DNA of 64,000 bases. Source: Catellatospora bangladeshensis (GTDB lineage Bacteria; Actinomycetota; Actinomycetes; Mycobacteriales; Micromonosporaceae). A program made the translations under genes and the position numbers. The stretch is taken from assembly GCF_016862575.1 (NCBI RefSeq), contig NZ_BONF01000010.1, forward strand, positions 1 through 64,000, read 5' to 3'. Positions 33,808 through 42,420 of this stretch are shown here, piece after piece. Position 1 is the first letter of the stretch, and each line of letters starts with the position of its first letter. A model generated the notes under the pieces. That model was not told the origin of the DNA and ran no database searches. It saw nothing but the letters and a program-made list of their open reading frames with translations.

Positions 33808-34332
33808 ATGAGTGTCACCACCCGCCTCGTCACCATGGACGACGTACCCGCGATCGCCGAGCTGTACCGGGTGAACCTGGAGTTCCTCACCCCGTTCGAG
33901 CCGATCCGGCCGGAGGGGTGGTTCACCGAGGAGGGGCAGGCGGAGGTGGTCCGCGTCGCGCTGCGGCGGCACGCGCTGGGCGAGGTCGTGCCGCACGTGA
34001 TCGAGCTGGACGGCCGGGTGGTGGGCCGGATCAACCTGAACGACATCGTGCGCGGCCCGTTCCTGAACAGCCACCTCGGCTACTGGGTGAGCCAGGACGT
34101 CAACGGCCGGGGTGTGGCGAGCGCGGCCGTGGCGCTGATGAAGCAGGTGGCCTTCGGGGAGGAAGGGCTGCACCGGATCCAGGCCGGGGCCATGCCGCAC
34201 AACCTCGCCTCGCGGCGGGTGCTGGAGCGCAACGGGTTCGTACGCATCGGCATGGCCCCGAAGTACCTGCGGATCGCGGGCGTCTGGCGGGACCATGTCC
34301 TGTACCAGCTGCTCGCGGACGACGAGGGTTAA
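33808..34332 (+). CDS. GNAT N-acetyltransferase, RimJ/RimL type
   Basis: A 174-residue acetyltransferase. The RimJ/RimL-type features are visible: LGYWVSQDVNGRGVASAAV is the acetyl-CoA pyrophosphate loop (motif A), GLHRIQAGAMPHNLASRRVLERNGF is motif B with the usual N-x-x-S-x-x-V-L-E-x-N-G-F, and YLRIAGVWRDHVLYQLL ends the fold. These enzymes acetylate N-terminal or small-molecule amines. The stop codon TAA is supplied by the hairpin repeat that begins here, so the repeat inserted or evolved exactly at the gene's end. Confidence 0.9.
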   Translation: MSVTTRLVTMDDVPAIAELYRVNLEFLTPFEPIRPEGWFTEEGQAEVVRVALRRHALGEVVPHVIELDGRVVGRINLNDIVRGPFLNSHLGYWVSQDVNGRGVASAAVALMKQVAFGEEGLHRIQAGAMPHNLASRRVLERNGFVRIGMAPKYLRIAGVWRDHVLYQLLADDEG

Positions 34333-34378
34333 GAAGGGCACCTTCTACTACGTATTACGTTAAGAAGGTGCCCTTCCT
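34329..34378. terminator. Intergenic hairpin repeat, likely two-way terminator
   Basis: GAAGGGCACCTTCT (34333-34346) pairs with AGAAGGTGCCCTTC (34363-34376); the loop contains its own palindrome around ACGTATTACGT. It separates convergent genes ending at 34332 (+) and 34381 (-). Same stem as 3451, 57989 and 61687. Confidence 0.75.
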
Positions 34379-34380
34379 TC

Positions 34381-35847
34381 TCAGAAGTCGTCGGGGGTGC
34401 GGATGCGGTCGCGGACCCAGGCGCCGGCGGGCTTGAGGCGGGCGGTGCCGGAGAAGGCGCCGGCCGAGCAGGTGCCGGAGGTGAAGACGGCCCCGGAGCG
34501 GAAGTCGTCGGAGAAGTTCCAGTTCGTCCAGCTGACCTTCTTGGCGGCCATCAGGTCCAGGTAGCGCTGGGACATGGTGAAGTTGTTCGGGCCGTCGCCG
34601 GTGTACTCCTGGGTGCCGAACTCGGTGACGAACATGGGCAGGGTGTCGATCGCCTGGGCGAACGTGTTGTAGTAGGCGTCGCCGTGCGAGGCGGCGTAGA
34701 AGTGGAAGACGTACATGACGTTGCCGGCCGCGACCGGGTTCGCCGCGATGGTGGAGACGCCGCCGCCGCTGCCGGACACGCCGAGCGAGGACCAGTCGGG
34801 GGTGCCGACGAGCACGACGGCCTCCGCGTCCTGCGCCCGGATCACCGGGATGAGCTGGTCGGCGTAGCTCTTGATGCTGGACCAGTTGACGCCGCTGGGC
34901 TCGTTGGCGATCTCGTAGAGCACGTTGACCTTGTTCGCGTGGCGCTGCGCGATCTCGGTGAAGAAGGTCTTGGCGCGGGCCAGGTTGTAGTTCGGGTCGC
35001 CGGGGTCGAGCATGTGCCAGTCGACGATGGCGTACATGCCGCGCGCGGTGGCCAGCTCGATGTAGTTGTGCACCATGTCGGTGTAGCGGCGCGGGTCGGT
35101 CTCGTAGCCGCCCTCCTGGATGTACATCGAGATGCGCAGCACGTCTGCCTGCCACTCGCTGGCCAGCACGGACAGCGAGGCGGCGGTGGCGCAGCTCGAG
35201 TACCACTGGATGCCGTGCGTGCTCATGCCGCGCAGCTGGATCGCCTTGCCGTTCTTGTTGCACAGCTGGCGGCCGCAGACCCGCAGCTGGCCGTTGGCGG
35301 CCACGGGGGTGCCGGGGTTGGGGCTGGCCGACGGGGACGGCGACGGCGGGCGTGAGGGCGAGGCCGACGGCGACGGCGGCCGGGACGGCGAGGCCGAGGG
35401 CGACGGCGGGCGCGGCGACGACGCGGAAGGGCTGGGCTGGGTGCCGCCCGCGCACGGCTGGCCGTTGAGCAGGCAGCCGCTGGGGCTGCCCGCGCCGACG
35501 CCGATGAAGCCGAAGGTGACCGTGGCGCCCGGGGCGACGTTGCCGTTCCAGCCGACGTTGCCGAAGACGACCTGCTGGCCGCTACCGGAGCGGGTGGCGT
35601 CCCAGTGCGAGCTGATGGTGGTCCCGGTGGGCAGGGTGAACGAGACCTGCCAGGTGCTCAGCGTCGTCGTGCCGCCGTTCACGATGGTGTAGCGGCCCTC
35701 GAACCCGGAGCCCCATTCGGACACCTTGGTGAAGGTGGCGGTCGGTGTCCCGGCCGCACCGGCGGTGCTGACCGCGACGGCGAGCGACAGCGCCGCCAGG
35801 GCGGTCACCGCGCCTGCGGCGAGGACGGATCTGAGTTTGCGAGACAT
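34381..35847 (-). CDS. Secreted CBM2-GH5 endoglucanase
   Basis: A 488-residue exported cellulase. Signal peptide, then an N-terminal CBM2 cellulose-binding module (WQVSFTLPTGTTISSHWDA and GFIGVGAG are its hallmarks), a Pro/Ser linker made of repeated PSPSASPSRPP units, and a GH5 barrel. Catalytic residues are Glu316 in YEIANEPSG (acid/base) and Glu409 in FVTEFGTQ (nucleophile); ILVGTPDWSS-like VLVGTPDWSSLG and YVFHFYAASHG are also typical of subfamily 2 endoglucanases. It cuts internal beta-1,4-glucan bonds. GGAGG lies six bases before ATG 35847. The 190-base upstream gap holds an AT-rich element (TAAGTTAGTTTTCCTA on the coding strand) that may be its promoter. Confidence 0.93.
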   Translation of the reverse strand: MSRKLRSVLAAGAVTALAALSLAVAVSTAGAAGTPTATFTKVSEWGSGFEGRYTIVNGGTTTLSTWQVSFTLPTGTTISSHWDATRSGSGQQVVFGNVGWNGNVAPGATVTFGFIGVGAGSPSGCLLNGQPCAGGTQPSPSASSPRPPSPSASPSRPPSPSASPSRPPSPSPSASPNPGTPVAANGQLRVCGRQLCNKNGKAIQLRGMSTHGIQWYSSCATAASLSVLASEWQADVLRISMYIQEGGYETDPRRYTDMVHNYIELATARGMYAIVDWHMLDPGDPNYNLARAKTFFTEIAQRHANKVNVLYEIANEPSGVNWSSIKSYADQLIPVIRAQDAEAVVLVGTPDWSSLGVSGSGGGVSTIAANPVAAGNVMYVFHFYAASHGDAYYNTFAQAIDTLPMFVTEFGTQEYTGDGPNNFTMSQRYLDLMAAKKVSWTNWNFSDDFRSGAVFTSGTCSAGAFSGTARLKPAGAWVRDRIRTPDDF

Positions 35848-36040
35848 ACGCGCCTCCACGGGGGCTTCGGAGGGGTCCGAACCGGACTGATAGGAAAACT
35901 AACTTACGATTGCCCACCATAGGTAGACGTCACTGCCCCGTCAAGGCGACATCACTTAAAGATCACTTAAATCGACACGCCACCAGCACCGGCACCTCGC
36001 GGCCGTCGGGTATGCAGCCACATTGGACCCGCGTGAGCGG

Positions 36041-36532
36041 TCAGACCTGGCGGGCGAAGCGGTGGCAGGGCACCGGGACGGGCCCGCCGGAGGTGTGCGC
36101 CGGGTAGTCGAAGGCGCCCTCGTCGGTCCAGCCCTCGCGGGCGTAGAAGCGGCGGGCGCGGGCGTTGCCGGCGGCCACCGCCAGCCAGGCGCGGGCGTGC
36201 CCGTTCGCCCTGACCTGCCGGGCGGCCTCGGCAAGCAGCGCCCCGGCGACGCCGCTGCCGCGGTGTGCCGCGCTGACGTACACCTGCTCGACCTCGTCGC
36301 CGTGCACCACGATGAACCCGGCGACCGCGCCGTCCACCTCGGCGACCGTGGTGTCGGCGACCCGCTGCGCGGCGCGCACGCCGAACGACTCCGCGGTGCG
36401 GATCGCCACCAGCTCCTCGGGCACGTGGCCGAGGTGCCCGTCGCGCCAGCCGTCCCGCCAAATCGCCGCCACCGCCGCCGCGTCGTCCGCCCGCGCGGGC
36501 CGCAACCGGAAGGCACCGTCCCCATCGGTCAT
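36041..36532 (-). CDS. GNAT N-acetyltransferase
   Basis: A 163-residue acetyltransferase of the general GNAT fold: FRLRPARADDAAAVAAIWRDGW at the N-terminus, VAGFIVVHGDEVEQVYVSAAHRGSGVAGALLAEAARQV with the Arg/Gln-x-x-Gly-x-Gly/Ala acetyl-CoA loop (RGSGVAG), and NARARRFYAREGWTDEGAFDYP, the C-terminal signature. Substrate unknown; the family acetylates amines of antibiotics, polyamines or proteins. It is monocistronic on the minus strand and divergent from the next gene. Confidence 0.88.
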   Translation of the reverse strand: MTDGDGAFRLRPARADDAAAVAAIWRDGWRDGHLGHVPEELVAIRTAESFGVRAAQRVADTTVAEVDGAVAGFIVVHGDEVEQVYVSAAHRGSGVAGALLAEAARQVRANGHARAWLAVAAGNARARRFYAREGWTDEGAFDYPAHTSGGPVPVPCHRFARQV

Positions 36533-36585
36533 CCGCCCAGCCTAACCGGGCGGCGGCCGTGCGCGACTGTGACACATTTCCGGGT

Positions 36586-37206
36586 ATGGATGCACTGCAG
36601 CTCGCCGGTGCGCTCGCCCTGGTCGCCCTGAGCCTGGTCGGCCTGGTCATCGGCGTACGCGACGAGCGCCGCCGGCACCGGGCCGAGGTCTGGTCCCGCC
36701 ACGGCACGCCGCGTACGGTGTCGATCCGCTACCCGCGCGGCGGCTGGTCCGGCCAGGCCCCCTGGAGCATCGCCCTCTACCTGCTGTGGACCGGCATCGT
36801 GTCGGCGTTCCTGCTGTTCCTCGTCGTAAACATCGCCGCGCCGGGGCCCTGGACGACCACCGGCCGGATCGCGCTGGCCGCCGGCGCCGTGGGCGGGCTG
36901 GGCGGCGGGGTGCTGGCGCTGCTGAGCTACCTCGGCACCCGCACCGTCGATGCACCTGGCGTGCGGACATACGGCTACGTGCCGTGCGGGATACCGGCGA
37001 CCGAGCCCCGGCTGCACTGCGTGCTCGTACACGAAGCCCCGGGCGGGGAGGACGCCGGGCGCCTGACCGCGCTCCCCCGCGACACCGCGCACGTGCGGCT
37101 GCCCGGCCGCGCAGTCGCGATCCAGGTCAGATACGACGGCCTGACCCGGTTCGACCTCGCGCAGCAGCTGGCGGGCCAGGCCCGGCGAGCCGCCCGGCGC
37201 GGATGA
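36586..37206 (+). CDS. Membrane protein of unknown function
   Basis: A 206-residue protein with three hydrophobic segments (LAGALALVALSLVGLVIGV, WSIALYLLWTGIVSAFLLFLVV, GGLGGGVLALLSYLG). After the first, a basic cytoplasmic loop (RRRHRAEVWSRHG) and after the last a hydrophilic region with two Cys residues in VPCGIPATEPRLHCVLVHE. No family recognised. ATG 36586 is the first start after the divergent GNAT gene; the frame is open from 36559 without another ATG. Confidence 0.65.
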   Translation: MDALQLAGALALVALSLVGLVIGVRDERRRHRAEVWSRHGTPRTVSIRYPRGGWSGQAPWSIALYLLWTGIVSAFLLFLVVNIAAPGPWTTTGRIALAAGAVGGLGGGVLALLSYLGTRTVDAPGVRTYGYVPCGIPATEPRLHCVLVHEAPGGEDAGRLTALPRDTAHVRLPGRAVAIQVRYDGLTRFDLAQQLAGQARRAARRG

Positions 37207-37366
37207 TCGAATCCGGGTCCTCATAGGACTATTGTTCGGGTCCGGGCTCCGCACGGCCCGGCGTCCCCGGGACGGCGGATGGGGGCGGGTGCCTTCGGCC
37301 GAGCCCGGCGGTATCCGCCAGGACCTACCGTGAGGACGCGGACCACGGCACAGCAGAGGTGACGGC

Positions 37367-38602
37367 ATGTACGCGGTGATCGACGTCGAGACCACCGGCC
37401 TGCGCACGACCTGGCACGACCGCATCTGCGAGATCGCGATCGTGCACGTCGACGCGGCCGGGCGCATCACCGGCGACTGGTGCAGCCTGGTCAACCCCGA
37501 ACGCGACCTCGGACCGCAGCACGTGCACGGCATCACCGCCGCCGAGGCCCGGCGCGCACCCGTCTTCGCCGACCTCGCCGGCCGGATCAGCCTGCTGCTG
37601 CGCGACCGGGTCGTGGTGGCGCACAACCTCGCCTTCGACGCGGCCTTCCTGGTCGCCGAGTACGCCCGGCTCGGCCTTTCGGCCCCGGTCGGCCGGGAGT
37701 ACGGGCTGTGCACCATGAACCTGGCCGCGCAGCTGCTGCCCAACGCGGGCCGCAGCCTGCGCGACTGCTGCCTGGCCGCGGGCATCCCGCAGCACCGGGC
37801 GCACAGCGCGCTGGACGACGCACGCGCCGCCGCGGGGCTGCTCTCGCGATACCTGCACCGGGTCGGCGCCCCGCCGCCCTGGCAGCAGCTGGTCCTCGAC
37901 GCTGCCACGCTGACCTGGCCGGACCTGCCCGAGGCGGACGTGCTGCCGATGCAGCGGCGGCACCGGCACGAGGTCGAGGAGCACTTCCTGGCCCGGCTCA
38001 TCGACCGGCTGCCGCGGGTGGCCTCGCCGCCGCAGGCCGACACGTACCTGTCCCTGCTCGACCACGCGCTGCTCGACCGGCACGTCTCCACCATGGAGGC
38101 GGACGCGCTGGTCGAGGCCGCTGGGGAGCTGGGCCTCAGCCGGGCCGAGGTGCTCGACCTGCACCGGGTCTACCTGCACGCGCTCGCCGCCGAAGCGCGC
38201 GACGACGGCACCGTGACCGACATCGAACGCGCCGACCTGCACACCGTCGCCACGCTGCTCGGCCTCACCCGCGCCGACGTGGCGGCGGTCCTGGACCCCG
38301 CGCCGGACCCGGCGCACCGGCGCAGCACCCGGCCGCTGCCGGCGCCCGCGTTCCAGCTGCTGCCGGGCGACACGGTCGTGTTCACCGGGCAGACCGCCGA
38401 ACCCCGGGAGCTGTGGGAGGAACGCGCCCGCGCGGCGGGCCTGGCCGTCGGGCGCGGGGTCACCCGCACCACCCGGCTGCTGGTCGCGGCGGACCCGGAC
38501 ACCATGTCGGGCAAGGCGCGGCAGGCCCGGCGGCACCGCGTGCCCATCATCCATCCGGGTGCGTTCCTCGGGCTGCTGGCGAAGCTGCCGCCCGCGCCGT
38601 GA
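37367..38602 (+). CDS. DnaQ-like exonuclease with TerB-like and BRCT domains
   Basis: A 411-residue fusion. The N-terminal DEDDh exonuclease has exo I YAVIDVETTGL, exo II in VVVAHNLAFDAAFL and exo III HSALDDARAAAGL with the His. A middle helical stretch (VSTMEADALVEAAGELGLSR, DGTVTDIERADLHTVATLLGL) looks like a TerB-type domain. The C-terminal region LPGDTVVFTGQTAEPRELWEERARAAG with TTRLLVAADPDTMSGKARQARRHRVPIIHPGAFL is a BRCT domain. DEDDh exonucleases trim 3' DNA or RNA ends and a BRCT domain docks to repair proteins, so a DNA-repair role is likely. The gene is alone and begins with ATG 37367. Confidence 0.85.
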   Translation: MYAVIDVETTGLRTTWHDRICEIAIVHVDAAGRITGDWCSLVNPERDLGPQHVHGITAAEARRAPVFADLAGRISLLLRDRVVVAHNLAFDAAFLVAEYARLGLSAPVGREYGLCTMNLAAQLLPNAGRSLRDCCLAAGIPQHRAHSALDDARAAAGLLSRYLHRVGAPPPWQQLVLDAATLTWPDLPEADVLPMQRRHRHEVEEHFLARLIDRLPRVASPPQADTYLSLLDHALLDRHVSTMEADALVEAAGELGLSRAEVLDLHRVYLHALAAEARDDGTVTDIERADLHTVATLLGLTRADVAAVLDPAPDPAHRRSTRPLPAPAFQLLPGDTVVFTGQTAEPRELWEERARAAGLAVGRGVTRTTRLLVAADPDTMSGKARQARRHRVPIIHPGAFLGLLAKLPPAP

Positions 38603-38615
38603 CCGGCCGCGGCCT

Positions 38616-38629
38616 GTGGTGATCACCAC
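38616..38629. promoter_or_regulatory. 14-base perfect palindrome between two plus-strand genes
   Basis: GTGGTGATCACCAC is a perfect palindrome flanked by GGCC/GGGCC arms. It lies in the 113-base gap before the fused ABC exporter gene, so it may be an operator of that gene or a short terminator of the exonuclease gene. Confidence 0.4.
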
Positions 38630-38715
38630 GGGGCCGGCCCCGTAATTGTGTTGAGGCCCACCCACGCCGCCTTGCATGCTGGTGACCAGTTCAAACCACG
38701 TGCAAGGGGCCCCCG

Positions 38716-41700
38716 ATGCGTCTGTTCCGTGACCTGTGGGCCACGTCGCCACGCCGTACCGCGCTAGTCCTGTTACTCATCGCGGCCGGTGCGGCCGCGG
38801 CCGCGGTGTCCGCTCCCCTGGCCGGTTCCGTGCTGGTGGACCGGTCCGGTCCGGGGTTCGCCGCGCTGGCCGTGGCGCTGGCCGTGGTCGTGCTCGGCGA
38901 TCTCTCGCTGGGCCTGCTCATGTCGCGCATCACCGCGGACTGGGCGGCCGACGTGCGGCGCAGGCTGTGCAAGGTCGCGTTCGGGCAGTCGCTGCCCGCG
39001 CTGGAGGGCACCCCGGTCGGCGAGCTGCTCGACCGCATCGACAGCGACGTCTACCAGGTGGGCTCGCAGCTGCGCGGCAACGGCGTGCGCATCGTGCAGT
39101 CGGCCGCGGTGGCGGTGCTCTCGCTGGTCACCGCGTTCGTGGTGTGGTGGCCCGCGGGCCTGGTCATGCTGCTGCTGACCGGTGCGCTGGCGACCGGGCT
39201 GCGCAGGTCGACGGCGGCCATCGGCCCCGCCCGCATGGACGAGGAGGAGGCCTGGTCGGACCTGGCCGCGGTCACCGAGGAGGCCGTGCACGGCCAGGAC
39301 GACGTACGCACCAGCCTGGGCCGCCCGTACGTGCTGCGCCTGGTCGCCGCGCGCACCGGCGAGGTGCTGCGGCGCGGCCGCCGCGTCTGGCGGATGTCGT
39401 CGCGGGTGACCACGATCGCGTCCGGGGTGACCCGGGCCGGCATCGCGCTGATGGTGCTCGGCGGCGTGTGGGCGCTGGCCGCGGGGCAGATCGGCGCGGC
39501 GCAGCTGACCGCCGTGTGGCTGCTGTCCATCGCCTTCGGCGGCACGGTCGAACAGGTCAGCCGTATGCTGCCGGAGGTGCAGTACGCGCTGGGCGCGTGG
39601 GCCCGGGTGCAGCTGCTGCGCGACGTGCCGCAGGAGCCCACGGGCGGCGGCGCCCCGCGTGCCGGGCGGCTGGAGGTGCGCGGGCTGACCTTCAGTTACG
39701 CGGCCGACCGGCGCCGCCCCGTGCTGCACGAGCTTGACCTGACCTTCGCGCCGGGACGGTCGTACGCGATCGTCGGCCGCACCGGCTCGGGCAAGTCGAC
39801 GCTGGCCAAGGTGCTGACCCGGTCGGTGGACGTGCCGCGCGGCGCGGTGTTCCTGGGCGGCGTGGACCTGCTCGACCTGGACGTCGAGCAGCTGCGCCGG
39901 TGGACCGCGATCGTGCCGCAGCGCACCGAGATCCTGGCCGGCACGCTGGCCGAGAACATCGCCCTGTTCGACCCGGAGCTGCTGGACGCGGCCGGGCCCG
40001 CGCTGGCGGAGCTGGGGCTGTCGTCCTGGGTGCAGAGCCTGCCCGACGGCCTGGCGACCCGGCTCGGCGAGGGCGGGCAGAAGCTGTCCGCGGGCCAGGA
40101 GCAGCTGGTGGCGTTCGCCCGCATCCTGGTCCGCGACCCGCAGGTGGTGATCCTCGACGAGGCCACCGCCCGGATGGACCCGGTGACCGAGGGGCGGGTG
40201 CAGCAGGCCGCCGAGCGGCTGCTGCGCGGCCGGATCGGCATCGTCATCGCGCACCGGCTGTCCTCGGTGCGCTCCTGCGACGAGGTCGTGGTGCTGGCCG
40301 ACGGCCGGGTGGTCGAGGCCGGGCCGCTGTCCGAGTCACAGCGCTTCGCCGAGCTGCTGGCCAGCAGCCGGGCCGACACCGCCGACGGCGAGCTGGTGCT
40401 GGCCGGGGCGTACGGCCTGGCGGCCGCCGCCGAGGCGGCGCCCGGCACGGGACGGCGCGGCGGTGCCGAAGCGGCCCGCGGCGGCATCGGCGACGAGACC
40501 GAGCTGACGGCGGCGCCCAGGTCGGACCCGCCGCCGCTGCCGGACACGCCGAAGGTGCGCACGCTGCGCGAGATCTACCGGCTGACCGTCAACGACGCCC
40601 GGTTCGGCCTGTTCGGCGTCGCGATGTTCGCGATCATGCTGCTGTTCGGCCTGGACGGCACGGTGCTGCCGTGGCTGTGGTCGGACCTGGTCGACGGCGT
40701 CGGCAACCCGTGGTGGCCCGCGCTGGGCATCGCCGCCGGCCTGATGATCACCACTCCGGCGGGCTACTTCGCCGGTGTGCGCTACCCGGAGTGGTGGGTG
40801 CGCCAGATGCTGCGCATCAACGTACGCCTGGTGCACGGGCAGACCGGGCCGCGCCGGATCAGCAAGCACACCCCGGCGGAGGTGGTGGCGCAGGGCGGCG
40901 ACACCGAACGGGTGGTGCTGCTGGCCGACAACCTGGTCGACCAGTCGCTGTCGGTGTTCGTGATCGTGACGATGACGCTGGTGTCCGGCTCGATCGTGCC
41001 CGCGCTGTTCTTCGCGGGCACGATGCTGCTGTCGGGCCTGACCGCGCTGATCTTCGCGCCGGTGCTGAAACGCTCGGCCGCGCACACGGTCGCGGCGCGG
41101 GCCGCGTTCGCCACGTTCCTGGTGTCGTCGCTGTCGTCGGCGCGCACCGTGAAGCTGGCCGGGGCGACCCGGCCGGTGCTGGCCGAGCTGGCCCGGCTGG
41201 ACACCGCGCGCAGCGAGCGGCAGCGGCGTGAGATCTCGACGCAGGTCTGGGCGCGCTCGACCCCGGCGCTGCTGTCCGGCCTGCTCCCGATCGGCGTGTG
41301 GGCCCTGTTCATGGCCGGTGACCTGGGCGCGGGTGCGACGCTGGTCGCGATCTCGACGCTGGGTTCGGCGCGCTGGTTCGCGTGGACCACCGCCTCGCTG
41401 GTGTCGCAGCTGCCGTCGGCCCGGGTGTGGACCAAGCGCACCGTGGCGATGGCGGGCGTGGCGGGCTACTCCACCTCCGTGCCGGGCGTCGACATGTCGG
41501 CGGGCACGGCGCCCGGTCCGGTGGCCGCACCCCGGCACCCGCTGCGACGGCTGGACCTGGCCGGGTTCAGCGCGGTGCACGAGGACGGCACGGTGGGCGT
41601 ACGCGGCGTCGACCTCACCGTCGAGCGCGGTGACCTGGTGCTGGTGGTCGGCCCCGTCGGCGCGGGCAAGTCGTCGCTGCTGCGGGCGCTGGCCGGCATC

Positions 41701-42225
41701 GTGCACCACGACGGCGACCTGCGGTGGAACGGCGACCGGATCACCGATCCGGAGCTGTTCCTGCGCCCCAACCAGGTCGGCTACGTCGCCCAGCTGCCGC
41801 GGGTGCTGTCCGGCACGGTCAGCGACAACATCCAGCTGGGCCACGACGTGGACGCCGCCGCCGCGGTGGCCACGGCGCAGCTGGAGCACGACCTGGCGGC
41901 CGCGGGCAGCGGCATGGAGCTGTTGATCGGGCACAAGGGCACCCGGCTGTCCGGGGGCCAGCTGCAGCGGCTGGCGCTGGCCCGCGCGCTGGCGCCGGGC
42001 ACCGAGCTGCTGATCGCCGACGACGTATCGTCCGCCCTGGACGTGACGACGGAGCTGCAGCTGTGGCAGGCGCTGCGCGCGCACGGGGTGACGGTGGTCG
42101 GCTCGACCTCGAAGCGGGCCGCGCTGGTGCAGGCCGACCGGGTAGTCGTGCTGATCAACGGTGCGGTCACCGCGCAGGGCTCCTGGGAGGAGCTGGAGGG
42201 CCGCTGGGGCCACCTGGCGGGCTGA
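38716..42225 (+). CDS. Fused two-half ABC exporter with a degenerate second ATP site
   Basis: A 1169-residue protein with two complete half-exporters in one chain. Half one: membrane domain (about 1-300), then NBD1 with Walker A VGRTGSGKST (about residue 351), signature LSAGQEQL (456), Walker B VVILDEAT (477) and H-loop AHRLSS. A hydrophilic linker (about 560-620) leads to half two: membrane domain (about 625-905), then NBD2 with Walker A VGPVGAGKSS (about 976), signature LSGGQLQR (1077) and Walker B LLIADDVSS (1098). In NBD2 the catalytic Glu is Asp and the H-loop His is replaced (GSTSKRAA). So one site is complete and one is degenerate, as in asymmetric eukaryote-like exporters. Substrate unknown. 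Terminator at 42238. Confidence 0.9.
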   Translation: MRLFRDLWATSPRRTALVLLLIAAGAAAAAVSAPLAGSVLVDRSGPGFAALAVALAVVVLGDLSLGLLMSRITADWAADVRRRLCKVAFGQSLPALEGTPVGELLDRIDSDVYQVGSQLRGNGVRIVQSAAVAVLSLVTAFVVWWPAGLVMLLLTGALATGLRRSTAAIGPARMDEEEAWSDLAAVTEEAVHGQDDVRTSLGRPYVLRLVAARTGEVLRRGRRVWRMSSRVTTIASGVTRAGIALMVLGGVWALAAGQIGAAQLTAVWLLSIAFGGTVEQVSRMLPEVQYALGAWARVQLLRDVPQEPTGGGAPRAGRLEVRGLTFSYAADRRRPVLHELDLTFAPGRSYAIVGRTGSGKSTLAKVLTRSVDVPRGAVFLGGVDLLDLDVEQLRRWTAIVPQRTEILAGTLAENIALFDPELLDAAGPALAELGLSSWVQSLPDGLATRLGEGGQKLSAGQEQLVAFARILVRDPQVVILDEATARMDPVTEGRVQQAAERLLRGRIGIVIAHRLSSVRSCDEVVVLADGRVVEAGPLSESQRFAELLASSRADTADGELVLAGAYGLAAAAEAAPGTGRRGGAEAARGGIGDETELTAAPRSDPPPLPDTPKVRTLREIYRLTVNDARFGLFGVAMFAIMLLFGLDGTVLPWLWSDLVDGVGNPWWPALGIAAGLMITTPAGYFAGVRYPEWWVRQMLRINVRLVHGQTGPRRISKHTPAEVVAQGGDTERVVLLADNLVDQSLSVFVIVTMTLVSGSIVPALFFAGTMLLSGLTALIFAPVLKRSAAHTVAARAAFATFLVSSLSSARTVKLAGATRPVLAELARLDTARSERQRREISTQVWARSTPALLSGLLPIGVWALFMAGDLGAGATLVAISTLGSARWFAWTTASLVSQLPSARVWTKRTVAMAGVAGYSTSVPGVDMSAGTAPGPVAAPRHPLRRLDLAGFSAVHEDGTVGVRGVDLTVERGDLVLVVGPVGAGKSSLLRALAGIVHHDGDLRWNGDRITDPELFLRPNQVGYVAQLPRVLSGTVSDNIQLGHDVDAAAAVATAQLEHDLAAAGSGMELLIGHKGTRLSGGQLQRLALARALAPGTELLIADDVSSALDVTTELQLWQALRAHGVTVVGSTSKRAALVQADRVVVLINGAVTAQGSWEELEGRWGHLAG

Positions 42226-42237
42226 GACGTACAGACG

Positions 42238-42268
42238 GGAGCCCACACCGCGACGCGGTGTGGGCTCC
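42238..42268 (+). terminator. Hairpin terminator of the fused ABC exporter gene
   Basis: GGAGCCCACACCGC and GCGGTGTGGGCTCC pair around GAC, followed by CTCTTCTAT. The stem is long and immediately follows the stop codon. Confidence 0.75.
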
Positions 42269-42420
42269 TCTTCTATGCCAATTTTAAGCCAGATCTCAGT
42301 TAACCGTATTTACAGTTAGGACTGTTTATTTTATGTTTCCGTGAACGAGCGTCGATGTCTCCTCTCACGACACCGGCGCTCGCCCGGTCGGTCCATCCCG
42401 CGTGCAAGCGAGGAGGAGCC

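Noticed and set aside
35330-35450. Short tandem DNA repeats that could suggest a CRISPR-like or satellite array
   Set aside because: They encode the Pro/Ser linker of the GH5 endoglucanase (PSPSASPSRPP units); period and content fit a coding linker, with no spacers.
40336-42246. A 636-codon minus-strand frame over the fused ABC exporter
   Set aside because: Antisense of a gene with both ATP-binding domains intact; the frame has no recognisable domain.
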